64,000 nt of DNA, taken from Papaver somniferum. Lineage: Eukaryota; Streptophyta; Magnoliopsida; Ranunculales; Papaveraceae. Below are positions 37,988 through 49,389 of the stretch, in pieces. Each line of letters starts with the position of its first letter. Positions within the stretch are counted from its first letter, which is position 1. The position numbers were made by a program, and so were the translations under genes. The stretch spans positions 160,100,542-160,164,541 of the forward strand of contig NC_039367.1 in NCBI RefSeq assembly GCF_003573695.1. The letters are read 5' to 3'. The notes below the pieces were generated by a model. It made no database searches, was not told the DNA's origin, and saw only the letters and a program-made list of their open reading frames with translations.

Positions 37988-39948
37988 TTAAAATCTGTCA
38001 ATCTTGTTGGAAAAAATTGGGTTTCACAAAGGATGAATGAATCAGAGAAGAAAGTGTTGCACTCCAAAACTTTCAAGGCTTGTATAAATTTCTTTTAGAC
38101 AAATATTTCTACCCTCCCAATAACAATTGGCGATTACAACAGGTATGCGAAATATTGCCTTCAGGATACAATGAAAGCCCTGCAACGAAAACTGAATTCA
38201 AGGTTTGTACCCCTTGATTCAATCAAGAACACACAAAGAGATTTCTGATTTCTGATGATGCTTTTTGAAACAGAGAAAACAGATTGATTTTTCTTATATG
38301 TTAAACGAAACTAGGAGAAGCTATTTATAAAGGGTTTTGCACCTGTTGGGAATAGGTTTTTATTCGCCAACAGGTTTCTATTCACGAAACGTCAGGTTCC
38401 TTCATCAACAGACATCAATGGTGTCTTTTGGATTCGAAATTTTCGAACAGGCTTTTATCGGCCAAATTGTTCTATGGTGAAACCAGTCTTGAACCAAGTA
38501 CCCCTTATGATAAAACCGGAGTCTCCACACATATTGATTTCATAAAATCATGTGTTCTGTAGCCAAGCACGTTAATGGCCATGTGCTTATATCCTTGTTC
38601 ATGAGTCTTCTTTAGAGAACGGTCTTCTTCTCTTAGGAAACGGCCTTATTTCCATACTCATATAGGTAAGTCTCGAAGGTGTTTCTGCGATACACCTTTT
38701 ACTAATCATAGACTCATTAAGGATTTACATCCATCCTATTTTCTTGCAGAAACCAGCACTAATAAGAAATGGGAAGTTTTTATATTAGTGCTCCATAATC
38801 CACATCCATAACTTGTTGGTACCACATTGAACCTTGTTTATCCTTTTCAAAACATAGGTTGGGTTTCTGCCATGGGAGATCAAACTTCCTTCACAGACCT
38901 TAGTCCCATTTCTTTCCTTTTTATTGAAACCACTGAACTTGGTAGACTTTTCGTAAATGGGTCTGCCAAATTTCTCTTTGATTCAATAAAGTTAACTGTA
39001 ACTACTCCCCTCTTGAGTAGTTGCCTAACCATGTAGTGTCTAAGACTTGCATGTCTAGACTTTCCATTATAAGTCTTATTAGAGACATTATAGATTGTGG
39101 CTTGATTATCACAATTAATCAAGACCGCCGGAGTTGGCTTCTTCCAAAAAGGAATTTCCATAAGTAGGTTTCTAAGCCAATCTGCCTCCTTACATGCATC
39201 AGTTAAAGCTATCAATTCTGACAACATTGTTGAATCAGAGATACAAGTCTGCTTCTTGGAACTCCAAGACACAGCAGCACCCCCTAATGTAAAAATCCAT
39301 CCAGAAGTTGACTTGGAATTTGATTCTACATTGTTCCAGTTAGCATCGCTGTACCCCTCTAGTGCAGCGGGATAGCCTTGGTAATGCAAACCAAAATTTA
39401 TAGCCCCCCAGGACCCCCCTTTGGTTAGCGGCGTTGAAAATATTCCAACAAATCTTGTCCGCCTTGACTTGAGGATTCAATTTCGCAAGTATATCTCTCC
39501 CAACGCCCTGGTAATCGAATTCACATGAATGCTTCTCCGGGTAGGGGTGAGCCGAGCAGAAAACTGGTCCACACTTGCACTTATCCGCTGTCAATCCGAG
39601 TTTCTTTTTACAACTAAAACACCTATTCTTCGCTACTATACCGCTTTCTCCATTACTAGTGGATGTTGCTGAATCCGATGATGCTGAACTTGGCGAAGCC
39701 CCAATCTCGTATGCAACACTAAAATCACTTGAGAAGACTGATTCTTCCTGGGTCGTTGTAAGAGCTCTCTTAGGGTTTGCAGATTTCTCGAAAGCCGCTT
39801 TGGCTAAGCTTGATTGTTCATCTGCCTTGAGTTGATCCCTGTACCACTGGCTACATAAGTTCATATTCGCCCCTGTTCCGAAAAATCCACACCTGTTTAC
39901 ACAAAGTATATGTGCTTCACATCCATTTAAATTGTCTTGTGATGCCAT
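37988..39948 (-). pseudogene. A20/AN1 zinc-finger stress-associated protein, copy 1, split by a copia insertion
   Basis: From the ATG at 39948 the frame gives an A20 finger (CVNRCGFFGTGANMNLC), a serine-rich linker and an AN1 finger (CFSC...CKCGPVFCSAH...HSC). The C-terminus then reads NPQVKADKI. There the copia insertion begins; beyond it the frame resumes at 37999 as DRF followed by TAA at 37988. SAP proteins modulate abiotic stress responses, probably through ubiquitin binding and ligase activity (family knowledge). The fourth A20 zinc ligand is lost: position 35 is Trp (CSQW) where copy 2 has Cys. With the insertion in place, translation would run about 37 foreign residues from LTR and RNase H sequence. 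The leader loses similarity to copy 2 before the TATA box. Confidence 0.85.
38005..39450 (-). mobile_element. Internally deleted copia element inside SAP copy 1
   Basis: The TSD AATCT is at 38000-38004 and 39451-39455. The left end TGTTGGAAAAAATTGGG is the 3' LTR, and the right end, read on the minus strand, TGTTGGAATATTTTCAACG, is the start of a 5' LTR. Only about 60 bp of the 5' LTR survive before the sequence jumps into the RNase H domain (SDANWNNVESNSKSTSGW, then INCDNQATIYNVSNKTYNGK). Gag, protease, integrase and RT are gone. Both the LTR and RNase H match the element in the F-box gene at 51077-56670, so they are one family. Confidence 0.9.
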
Positions 39949-40459
39949 CCATCGCGAAAAGTCTGATAGTACACAAAAAAAATCCTACAAGAGCGCTCTT
40001 TAATGAATATCCTTAAAATGCATAGGGAAGCATATCTATCGTACAAGTTCTTATGCCAAAATAAACTCATGACACTTGGTAAAAATACAATAGATACACA
40101 TAACATAAACCCATTAAAAAAGAAAATTTATTGATTAAGTGGAGTAGCCACTTCGGGCAGAAACCTCCGATAGAAAGACTAACAACTTATACTAGACATA
40201 TTAATGCAGGACACCATAGGGCTACTAGGTGAAGAAGTAGCTAATTGCTTGCACTGATCATAAAAAATAAGAAGATATATTGAATGACTAACCAAACTGA
40301 TACTTTGAAATCAATGAATCTAGGCAAAGAAATTGTCAGAAGCAGGGGTTAGCCTTGAACTCCATAAACAGTGTACAGGCTATTTGAAGCCCATTATCGA
40401 ATCAATTAAAAATTTAATATGAATAACAGACTTCACAATGGCATGCTTCATTACTTATA
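39949..40459. other. Upstream of SAP copy 1; no gene seen
   Basis: Similarity to the copy 2 leader (AAAAGTCTGATAGTACACAAAAAAA) stops after about 40 bp. The TATA box found in copy 2 is absent here. Confidence 0.5.
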
Positions 40460-42105
40460 GGGGAACTTAGGCGCAGGCCCAAAAAAATTTATTTTCTTAA
40501 CGTCAGGTCCATAATTAATTTTGGATACTGTCGCACCCAAAGTTTTTTAGAAAATGCGTAGTTACTCTATTATCCTCAGCGGCTTCTTTTCTCCTCCTCC
40601 AAAAACTCTGTAACGGATTTGCAGAGTAAATTTCTTTCTCCATTTAAATCCTAGAAAATCAATTTCATACTCTAAAAAACCAACCTATAAACTACTTACA
40701 GTTTACAAATCTTAGAAACAACATTTCGAAAAAAATGAACGAAACACAAACAAAATCAACATTTTATTTTCCTTTGATGCTTTCACTTTCAGTTAACGAA
40801 AAATAAATGTGGATAACAAGTTATGCAGTATAAAAATAAATGTGGATAACAAGTTATGCGGTAAATTTTTTTTTGCATAACTAGTTATGTAGTACAAAGA
40901 AATTGTGCATAACCAGTTATGCAAATGCATAACAAGTTATGCAGTACAAAAAAAAGTGCATAACTAGTTATGCAGATGCATCAAAGGTTATGCTTATCAT
41001 AAATCACTGCGGATGCAAAAAAAATGCATAACTAGTTGTGCAGTACAAAGAAAATGTGCATAACAAGTTATGCAGTACAAAAAAAATGTGCATAACCAGT
41101 TATGCAGATGCATTACAAGTTATGCAGTACAAAATAAAATGTGCATAACTATGCAGCACAAAGAAAATGTGCATAACTTGTTATGTGGCACAAAAAAAAT
41201 GTACATAACCAGTTATGCAGATGCATAAGACATTATGCAGTACAGAACAATGTGCATAACTAGTTATGCAGATGCATCAAAGGTTATGCTTATCATAAAT
41301 CACTGCAGATGCAAAAAAAAATGCATAACTAGTTATGCAGTACAAAGAAAATGTGCACAACAAGTTATGCAGTACAAAAAAAATGTGCATAACCAGTTAT
41401 GCAGTACAAAAAAAAAGTGCATAACTAGTTATGCAGCACAAAAAAAATGTGCATAATTTGTTATGTGGCACAAAAAAAATGTGCATAACCAGTTATGCAG
41501 ATGCATAAGACATTATGCAGTACAGAACAATGTGCATAACTAGTTATGCAGATGCATCAAAGGTTATGCTTATCATAAATCACTGCAGATGCAAAAAAAA
41601 AAATGCATAACTAGTTATGCAGTACAAAGAAAATGTGCATAACTAGTTATGCAGTACAAAGAAAATGTGCATAACCAGTTATGCAGATGCATAACTTGTT
41701 ATGTATCACAAGTAAAATAAATGTTATGCAGTACAAAAAAAATATGCATAACATCTTATGCATGTGCAATCAAAGACAACAAAAACTCAAAATCCCCAGA
41801 TTTAAATCGCAGATTTTGAAACAGAAACCCTAGTTTATTGAGAAGATTATTCAGAAAAGGATTTGGGAAAAGATTTAACAAAGAGAAAGCTATTTTCGTG
41901 TTCTAGAGAAAGATTTGACAAAGGGAAAGATCCAAATGTTAAAAACGAAGAACCAGAGTTCACCATTATTTTCTTCTCGCTTCTCTCTGTTCGTCTCTTG
42001 AAGAAAAGGGTAGTTTGGCCTTTTAAAAACTGAGAAGCAAAATTTCAGAAAATTATGGGTTTGCTACGAATTTTTGACGGGAAAATGGGTGCGCGCCTGA
42101 ACTTT
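40460..42105. mobile_element. Possible non-autonomous DNA element carrying a minisatellite
   Basis: The left edge (GGAACTTAGGCGCAGGCCCA) and the complement of the right edge (AAAAGTTCAGGCGCGCACCCA) are imperfectly inverted. They enclose the minisatellite and AT-rich sequence without a gene. No TSD could be fixed, so boundaries and class are tentative. Confidence 0.35.
40805..41765. repeat. Palindromic minisatellite array with higher-order structure
   Basis: About 960 bp consist of 25-35-bp units built around the palindrome GCATAACTAGTTATGC or GCATAACCAGTTATGC, joined by AGTACAAAAAAAATGT spacers. A distinct block (ATGCATCAAAGGTTATGCTT, then ATCATAAATCACTGC) recurs at about 40977, 41273 and 41553, giving three higher-order units of about 280-296 bp. 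The apparent small proteins over this stretch are only the repeat translated. Confidence 0.9.
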
Positions 42106-44663
42106 TCTGTCTGTGGGTTTGACAATGGTGGAAGTTGAGAAAATGGGTCTGTCTGTAGTTTTCACTTACTTATATTGTATTTGCACATGGCATGCTCAGA
42201 TGGCCTAACTCCTAAGTTAAATAGATGCACCTTCTGGTATACATCACTATAAAACCTATTCACCAAGAGAATGTTGTATTCAAAATATTATCAAATCAAA
42301 ACAAAAACTATTGTGAAATATTTGGAAGCAATTACTAATTTAACATTTGAGCATCTCCATAATTTGTAGACTGGCGAAAGATTACTATGCCTTACCCAGA
42401 GGCCTGCTGTGTTCACTCGTCCTCGGTTGCTAGTTGAATCATTAAAATATTGTTTGTGAACTGAATATATGAGATTCCAGCAGCAGCTAAAGAGACAGTG
42501 GGGAAAAAAAGGTTACAAAGAGCTAGTCACTTCTATTCTTCTTAGAATTGCTGAGGAAACCTTTATGCATTTCAGCAATTACTTGCATGAACTTACATAT
42601 GTGACTGAAGAGAACACAGTGAATAAATGCAAATATAGGGATCGGAATTAAAGCGAAGAATGCACCAGACTTAATTTCCTGCAAAATTTCAACAAGAGCA
42701 ACAAAAACAAAACATTTCTTAGTTGTTGGAATAAGATGGTTTTTTACTGAATATAAGATGTTGTGTTATTGTACAACCCAAATATTGAAAACAAAATCTT
42801 GAAAATGGTAGATATCTGCACCTTCCGGAAAGTTTCAATTTGTTTCCTAATCTGTCTGAGCCTGACAATAGGTAAAATCCATAATTAATTTCTCCTTGTT
42901 GAGCAACATACTAACCATAATATACTTGAGCAAAGCAATTTCAGTTGAGTGCAAACAAAAATTGAATCCCTAGCAAATAAACCAATTTTATGCTCTAAAA
43001 AAAATCCAACATCCAAAACCCAGTTCTAAAATCAATCAAAACTAACCAAAATTTAGTAAACCCCTGATTTTTGCCGTAATTTTCCCCAAAATTCCATAAA
43101 ACACAACCTGGAACATGACTAACTATAAATTCAAATCGAAAAAAAGACCTCAGAATCACTTACCTCATCAACAAAATCGATAAACCATGATATTTATCAA
43201 CACCATAATCACCTCACTCACCTGAACAAAATCTTTCTTTATTACCCACTGCAAACTTTGGCAAAACTGAAAAAAAAAACAAATATTAAGAGAGTGAAGA
43301 AATTGAGGGATGGCGATGAAACCCCCCAACACATAAATCAAAATCCGAACTACTAAACTAAAAAAAACCTTAAGTCTGATAAAATTACCTTTAGATGTTG
43401 GAGACATTGTTAGCTACTGAATCTTTTTACAAACTGAAATTAAAACAATAAAATAAATCAGAAACCTTATTACAAACAAGCAGAAGGAGATCCTAATTTG
43501 AAGAAACCCTGACCTGGGTTTGTTTTTTTTGTTGAGGAAGAACATAAGTCATCATCATCTTAAAACCCTAAAACCCAAATCTAAGAAGCAAAAACACAAA
43601 TTAAATAAAACCCATATGCAAAGTCTCTCTATTATAGCAAAATACCCTCACGAAACAAAGAAAATTTTCTAAGAACCCTAGATTCAGCAAATACAGACAC
43701 AATAATCTTCGTCACTGTTGGGAATTTAGGGGAGCTGTAATGTTGTTGTTTTTTGAACTCTTGTTATTAGTATTTTCTGAGTTACTCTCTCAAATATTCT
43801 TTTCTTATTCACTCACTTCTCTGAACTTATCTTGTATTTTCATTCACTAACATTTTTTTCTTTTTTATTTCTCTCTTACAAACCAAGTAGCAAAAGTACC
43901 CATACATATAGGCAGTATAGCCGACCTTAGACAATTCTAGTATTTTCTACAACTTTCTTTTCTCTCTGACTATTTTATCTTAGTTCACATTGATAACCAT
44001 CTTTGACCAAGATATTACAAGACTCTTCTACATTCTTATTTTTCTTTCACTAGATATTACAAGACTCTTTTACTGACTTCACACTAACCACTAACTAGTA
44101 AATTCTAGACTCATCTCTTATTGTTTTACTACCTAGATAATTTTTAGAAAATGCATTAATTCCAACGGTCACCTAAAACGAAATGGTTTTCTTCACTCGG
44201 TTGAGATTTTGAATGAAGATTGAGTTGTAAATCGAGTTTTCAGCTTGAGAGAGAATGAGAACTTCAGATATTTTAGTATGAGAAACACAAGTCGGCTAGA
44301 GAAAGAAGAAGAGTGAAGTGAAGAGGGGAAGATGAAGAGAGGTAAGTGTATATGAGGTTAGAGTAAACTGAATGGTAAAGATTTATTCTAACAACTGTAT
44401 CTACGACGGACATTTACACACGTAAATACAGGTGTAAGGTTGTAGGTGTTACCAGGCACACAGCCGAGCCGCACAGGTGAAGTGCTGATGTTACCTCGCA
44501 CACAAACAGGCAGCATGTTTGGTTTTCTCAGCAGTTGCGAATTGCAACAGCTGATGAGCAGTTGCGAATTTCGTAAATGCAACAGGATGTTGCGAATTTT
44601 AAAGTCGTTGCAAAATCGGTTGCGTATTCGCAACTGTGCTAGAGCCGTTGCAACATTTAGTTG
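42106..44663. other. Non-coding; one dense GTTGCGAAT cluster
   Basis: No gene recognised. At 44525-44665 the words GTTGCGAAT, GTTGCAAC and ATTCGCAAC recur many times in both orientations. This lies immediately downstream of the truncated gag below, so it may be retroelement sequence. Confidence 0.45.
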
Positions 44664-45188
44664 CTAATCGGGAAAAATGGAGTATTGGTCCTGTACTTTC
44701 TCTCCAATAGCCGATAATGAGTCGGAAATATCTTTGATTCGCTGTAAGTAAACAATAGAATCTAACCCTCGTTTCATGTTATACAATTGATTACGAAGCA
44801 TAGATTTGCGAGCTACAAATTGATTAGAAAAATATTTAGCTATGTAATCCCAGACCTGTTGAGATGTAGTTTGTCCAAGAATATCCTTTGAAACAGAGGG
44901 AGTGAAGGTTGCGTTCATGCAGCTTATCACAAATCGATCCCATTTACGCCAAAGAGCAAGATCTGGATTTGGTTTATCAACACCATCAACAGTGATTGTT
45001 GCAGGAGGTAAAGGTATAGTTCCATCAATGAATCCATAGAGATCTGTACTCATAAGGATAGATTCCATCTGAAATTTCCGTACCAAGTAATTGGTATCAT
45101 CCATTGTCGAAGAAACATAGTTTGAGACATTCGAAAAAGGGAGAGATGTAGGAAAATTATACTTGAAATTGGTGTTTGTAGTAGTCAT
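44664..45188 (-). pseudogene. Truncated copia gag
   Basis: From an ATG about 100 bp inside the LTR, 174 residues of a UBN2-type gag are open (NYLVRKFQMESILMSTDLYG, LWRKWDRFVISCMNATFTPSV, QQVWDYIAKYF). The domain order and the W-D-x-R/I pattern fit Ty1/copia. The frame ends where the element is cut off, so the zinc knuckle and all of pol are missing. It is a different family from the gag at 30016-30690. Confidence 0.75.
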
Positions 45189-45289
45189 GATTGATTGATG
45201 ATAGTGTTCTTCAGTAGAAGAAATGGTTGATTTGATGATTATGAAGACAATAAATTTGGGTGGCGGCTCAAGGAACGAAACCTAAAAAC

Positions 45290-45500
45290 CTGATACCATG
45301 AAAGATATTTATTAAGGTGATTGTGTTGTCTTAAGGTCTTACAAAGATAAGCCTGGCATTTATAGTGGATGCGTAGGTAAACTTAACAGAAACCTAATAG
45401 ATATAAAGTCAAGACAACTAACAGCACCAGCAGAACAATAAAAGAAAATAGCCTCACTAACACTCTGTTTACACACGAGATATATTCTCCAATAGTATCA
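45290..45500 (-). repeat. 5' LTR with primer-binding site of the truncated copia
   Basis: The block 45299-45500 starts TGAAAGATATTT and ends AGTATCA, so it has TG...CA ends. Immediately inside it (45290-45298, minus strand TGGTATCAG) is a tRNA-Met primer-binding site. Beyond its right end begins sequence homologous to the SAP copy 1 3' flank (37926 on). The element therefore inserted in the 3' flank of SAP copy 2. Confidence 0.75.
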
Positions 45501-45561
45501 ACAATTAATTGACAAAAACAATATATTAAAAAGAAGAACACCCCAAAGATGATATTTGCGA

Positions 45562-46032
45562 TTAAAATTTCGCAAGTATTTCTCTTCCAACGCCCTGGTA
45601 GTCGAATTCACATGAATGCTTCTCCGGGTAGCGGTGAGCCGAGCATAAAACTGGTCCACACTTGCACTTAACCGCTGTCAATCCGAGTTTCTTATTACAA
45701 CTAAAACACCTATTCTTCGCTACTGTTCTGCTTTCTCCGTTACTAGTGGATGTTGCTGAATCGGATGATGCTGAACTTGGCGAAGCCGTAGTCTTGTATG
45801 CAACACTAGAATCACTTGAGCCGACTGATTCTGCTTGGGTTGTAAGAGCTTTCTTAGGGTTTGCAGATTTCTCTAAAGCCGCTTTGGCTAAAATTGATTG
45901 TTCATCTGCCTTGAGTTGATCCCTGTAGCACTTGCTACATAAGTTCATATTTGCCGCTGTTACGAAAAATCCACACCTGTTTACACAAAGTATATGTGCT
46001 TCGCATCCATTTAAACTGTCTTGTGATGCCAT
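45562..46032 (-). CDS. A20/AN1 zinc-finger stress-associated protein, copy 2
   Basis: A single exon gives 156 residues. The A20 finger uses C16, C20, C32 and C35. The AN1 finger uses C109, C112, C123, C125, C130, H133, H139 and C141, with spacings matching the family. A serine-rich linker joins them. Plant SAPs act in stress signalling through ubiquitin-related binding (family knowledge). The ATG in MASQDSLNG is preferred over an upstream in-frame ATG because the A20 family starts here, and a TATA box lies 83 bp upstream. Compared with copy 1, 12 codons (the NPQVKADKIDR region) are deleted in frame, so the protein ends LAKF. All zinc ligands remain, so it may be functional. Confidence 0.85.
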   Translation of the reverse strand: MASQDSLNGCEAHILCVNRCGFFVTAANMNLCSKCYRDQLKADEQSILAKAALEKSANPKKALTTQAESVGSSDSSVAYKTTASPSSASSDSATSTSNGESRTVAKNRCFSCNKKLGLTAVKCKCGPVLCSAHRYPEKHSCEFDYQGVGREILAKF

Positions 46033-46114
46033 CGATCGTGAAAAGTCTGATAGTACACAAAAAAATCCTAAGAGAAATCTGATAGTAGTAGTAAAGAAAA
46101 TCTTAAGAGGTGTG

Positions 46115-46122
46115 TATTTATA
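46115..46122 (-). promoter_or_regulatory. TATA box of SAP copy 2
   Basis: The minus strand reads TATAAATA 83 bp upstream of the start codon, a usual plant spacing. Confidence 0.6.
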
Positions 46123-46384
46123 ATAGCATGGCCAGGGTCGAATACAATACATACTGCTTCCTTGTTAGATTTGGATTTGGAATCAGAGTTTCCTATTTCA
46201 TAACACTTAAATATAGAATGAGTGGTGTATTTCTAAATTATTGTTTTATAGTTTCACTTAGGAAGGATCTCAAATTCTCAGAAGAATTCGGGAAAGTGGC
46301 TGGGTTTTGAAATTGCATGTCGATTTCAGTCTCCTACTGAGATATGGGTGGCTCTGGTACAGAAGAATCTTGGTACGAAGGTTG

Positions 46385-49300
46385 AATCTAATTGCTGCTG
46401 AGCAGAAAAGGTTAAGTATTTTGTTGAAGGCTAGGAAACGGTTAGCTAAGTTGGATGAGAGGAGACAAGCGGCTAAAACAGGTGCGGAATTGCGATACGA
46501 GAAAGAACGTGAGAAACTTGGTACGAAGGTTGAATCTAGAGTTCAGCAGGCAGAGGAAAATAGGATGCTTCTTCTCAAGGCCCGCAGACAGCGTAGAGCT
46601 GCAGTAAAAGAGAGGAGAGATCAATCATTGTTGGAAGATCGACTACAAAGGGCAAAGAGCCAAAGAGCAGAATACTTAAGGCAGAGAGGAAGTCCTCATA
46701 CTTCTGTTCGTGTTAACTGGTATAAGATGCACAAGCAGGGAGATTTCCTTTCAAAAAAACTGGCAAGGTGCTGGAGACGTTTTGTGCAGTTGAAGAGAAC
46801 TACCTACACGTTAGCAAAAGGTTATGATGCCCTACAAATCAAGGGGAAATCTATCAAATCAATGCCATTTTAGCAACTTGCTCTCCTAATTGAATCTTCC
46901 ACGACCATTCAGACTGTGAAAGCTTTAGTTGATCGATTTGAGACACGTTTCACGCTCTCACATTCCAATGCTTCTCTCAGTGGTCCATCCAAGTTGAATA
47001 ACATTGATCACCTTCTTAAACGCTTAACTTCACCTAAACGAAGGGGTAGACCTAGTAGTTCTCTTAGGAAAGGAATATGGGATCCACTGTTGAGGCAACT
47101 GAATATCAAGGTATCCTGTGAGAGTGGTGCTTTGTGCATATATGATACTGGGTCATCCTGATGTAGTCTTCAGTGGGCATGGAGAACGTGAGTTTTTTCT
47201 CGCGGAGTCTGCAGGAAAATTCGTCAAGAAGTTAGAAATGTTGATCAAGGTTGTCTTGGATGGTTGGACAAAAAGTGGTTCCAAGTTACCTAATCAAACT
47301 TTCATATCCCAGTTGGAAGCTTTCGATGCGGCGTGGTGTTCTTACCTCTATCGCTTTGTCGTATGGAAGGTTAAGGATGCAAAATCCCTGGAGAAGGATT
47401 TGGCTAGAGCAGCTTGCCAACTTGAGCTCTGAATGATGCAAAAGTGCAAGCTAACTCCGGAACAAGAAAATGTTGGTATTTCTCATGATAAGAAGGCTAT
47501 CCAGAACCAGGTTACAAAAGATCAGAGACTTCTCCGGGAAAAGGTACAACATCTTAGTGGTGATGCTGGGATTAAGCGAATGGAATCAGCTCTGTCAGAC
47601 ACTCGTTCTAGATTCTTCGAGGCCAAGGAAAATGGGGGCCCGATGGACACCCCAGTTGCCCATATTTTATCTCCAAGTCTTCCCGGTTCTTCTGCTGCCC
47701 TTCCTCTCCAATCTGGCTCCGACGAAGTAGAAGTTAGTCAGGGGTCTCTTGGGGATAGTGAGAAGCCAAGCGTGTTGTTCGCTCCTTGTTTAAAGATACG
47801 TCTTCTTCTCCATCTGCGGAGGCTGTTCTGTCCACTACCACTAAAAGCAGAGATAGTCGATTGGAATCTTCTTCAGATGAAAAATTGTCCAGAGAGAATG
47901 AAATGCTTGTCAATGAGATTGTCCATGAGAACCGACATGCTTTTGCTGACAGTATCGATATCAGCGACGGGGATCAAAATGGTGTCCAGTCCAAAGTAAG
48001 AGAGACGATGGAAAAATGCTTTCTGGGATGGAATTGCGGAGTCTATGAAGCAGGATGATCCCGACTATGGCCGAATAGTTGAACTAATGAGGAAGGTGAG
48101 GGATGGCCTTTGCGAAATGGCTCCTCAAAGTTGGAAGCAAGAGATTTTGGAAGCTATAGATCTCGCTATTCTCGCTCAGGTGCTCATGTGCGGAACTCGT
48201 GACATGGACTATCTAGGAAAGATCCTGCAGTTTGCATTGGTTACATTGCAGAAGCTTTCAGCTGCAGCTACCGAGGATGAGATGAAGGAGACCCACAAAA
48301 ATTTATTGAAAGATCTCGGTGTAGCATCAAGTGGTTCATTTCTCGAATCAATGATAAAGGGTCTTCGTTTTGTTCTTCAAGAGATTCAGGCACTTAAGCG
48401 AGAAATCAGCAAAGCACGTATAAAGATCATGGAACCAATTATAAAGGGTCCCGGTGGTTTGGAGTATCTGAAGAAGGCCTTTGGTGGGCGTCATGGATCT
48501 CCATCCAATGTCTCAACCTCTTTACCACTGACAGTTCGGTGGTTATCATCTGTAAGAGGTAGTGCAGAAGAGGAATGGGAAGAACACAAGGATTCCCTCG
48601 CTGCATTCATGGCAAGTCAACCAAGTACCTCTCAGGGGCTTCCTCCATCGACTTCCCTTAAAACTGGCGGCAATATTCCCACGTCATCTAATAAGTTCCA
48701 ACCGACTTTCTATCCTCAAGTTTCTACTACAGGTGGCCAACCAGAGTGCAAGGGCGAAAAGATTGACGTCTTGGTGAGACTTGGCTTATTAAAGTTGGTC
48801 AGTAAGATAGAAGGAATAAACAATGAAAACCTACCTGAAACCCTGAAGCTCAATTTCCCAAGGCTAAGGTCTATCCAATCCCAACTCCAGAAGATCATTG
48901 TCATTTCTACCAGCATGTTGGTCTTAAGGCAGTCACTTCTCAGAAAGAGCTCTTATATCAACCCGTAATCCATGGAATACATAGTCACAAACTCTGTCAA
49001 AGCAGTAACCGAGCTCTTGGACTCTGTAGAAGATGTTGGTATCATAGAAATTGTGGAAAAAATTTTACGAGTTCATGGAAGGGTGCGAGGATGCTGAAAA
49101 ACTTCAAGCAAGTAAAGAAGTAATGGCAAACATGTTATTGAAGAGTTTAAGAGCTGGAGACCCAGTATTCGAGAGGGTATCTCGTGCAGTTTACGTGGCA
49201 GTTAGGTCAGCTGTACTTGGTGGAACTGTGGCTCACGGGAGAAATTTAGCTGAAACAGTTCTGCGACGTGTTGGAGCAGCAGTTCTGGTTGATCGGGTGA

Positions 49301-49389
49301 TAGAAATGGCGGATGTTCTGATAATTATAGCCAGGGTTTCTGGTGGTGTTCACGGGGAATGGTATTTACAAGTAGTCAACAATGTATAA
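46385..49389 (+). pseudogene. T-complex protein 11-like pseudogene
   Basis: The segment matches the plant TCP11-like family over most of its length. It has an N-terminal basic coiled coil (AEQKRLSIL, then [17 protein letters not shown]), the [12 protein letters not shown] and KLARCWRRF motifs, and SPKRRG. The central TCP11 domain ([38 protein letters not shown]) is followed by APQSWKQEI and a C-terminus with EKLQASKEVMANMLLKSL. It is broken by stops at 46871, 47430 and 48966 and by frame changes near 47110, 47770, 48020 and 49060. About 65 residues are missing after RRDQSLL near 46628. No introns are visible, and an A-run occurs about 35 bp after the end, so a processed copy is possible. It lies head-to-head with SAP copy 2. 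Confidence 0.85.

Noticed and set aside
41235..41456. Repetitive small protein (CITSYA, HNQLC units)
   Set aside because: It is the translation of the palindromic minisatellite in one frame; repeat length variation would shift it at once.
40805..41765. CRISPR-like array
   Set aside because: The spacers are A-rich and near-identical, the DNA is plant nuclear and there are no cas genes. This is a minisatellite.
43716..44393. Possible LTR starting TGTTGGGAATT and ending TTCTAACA
   Set aside because: TG...CA ends alone are weak: there is no TSD, primer-binding site, polypurine tract or second copy in the window.
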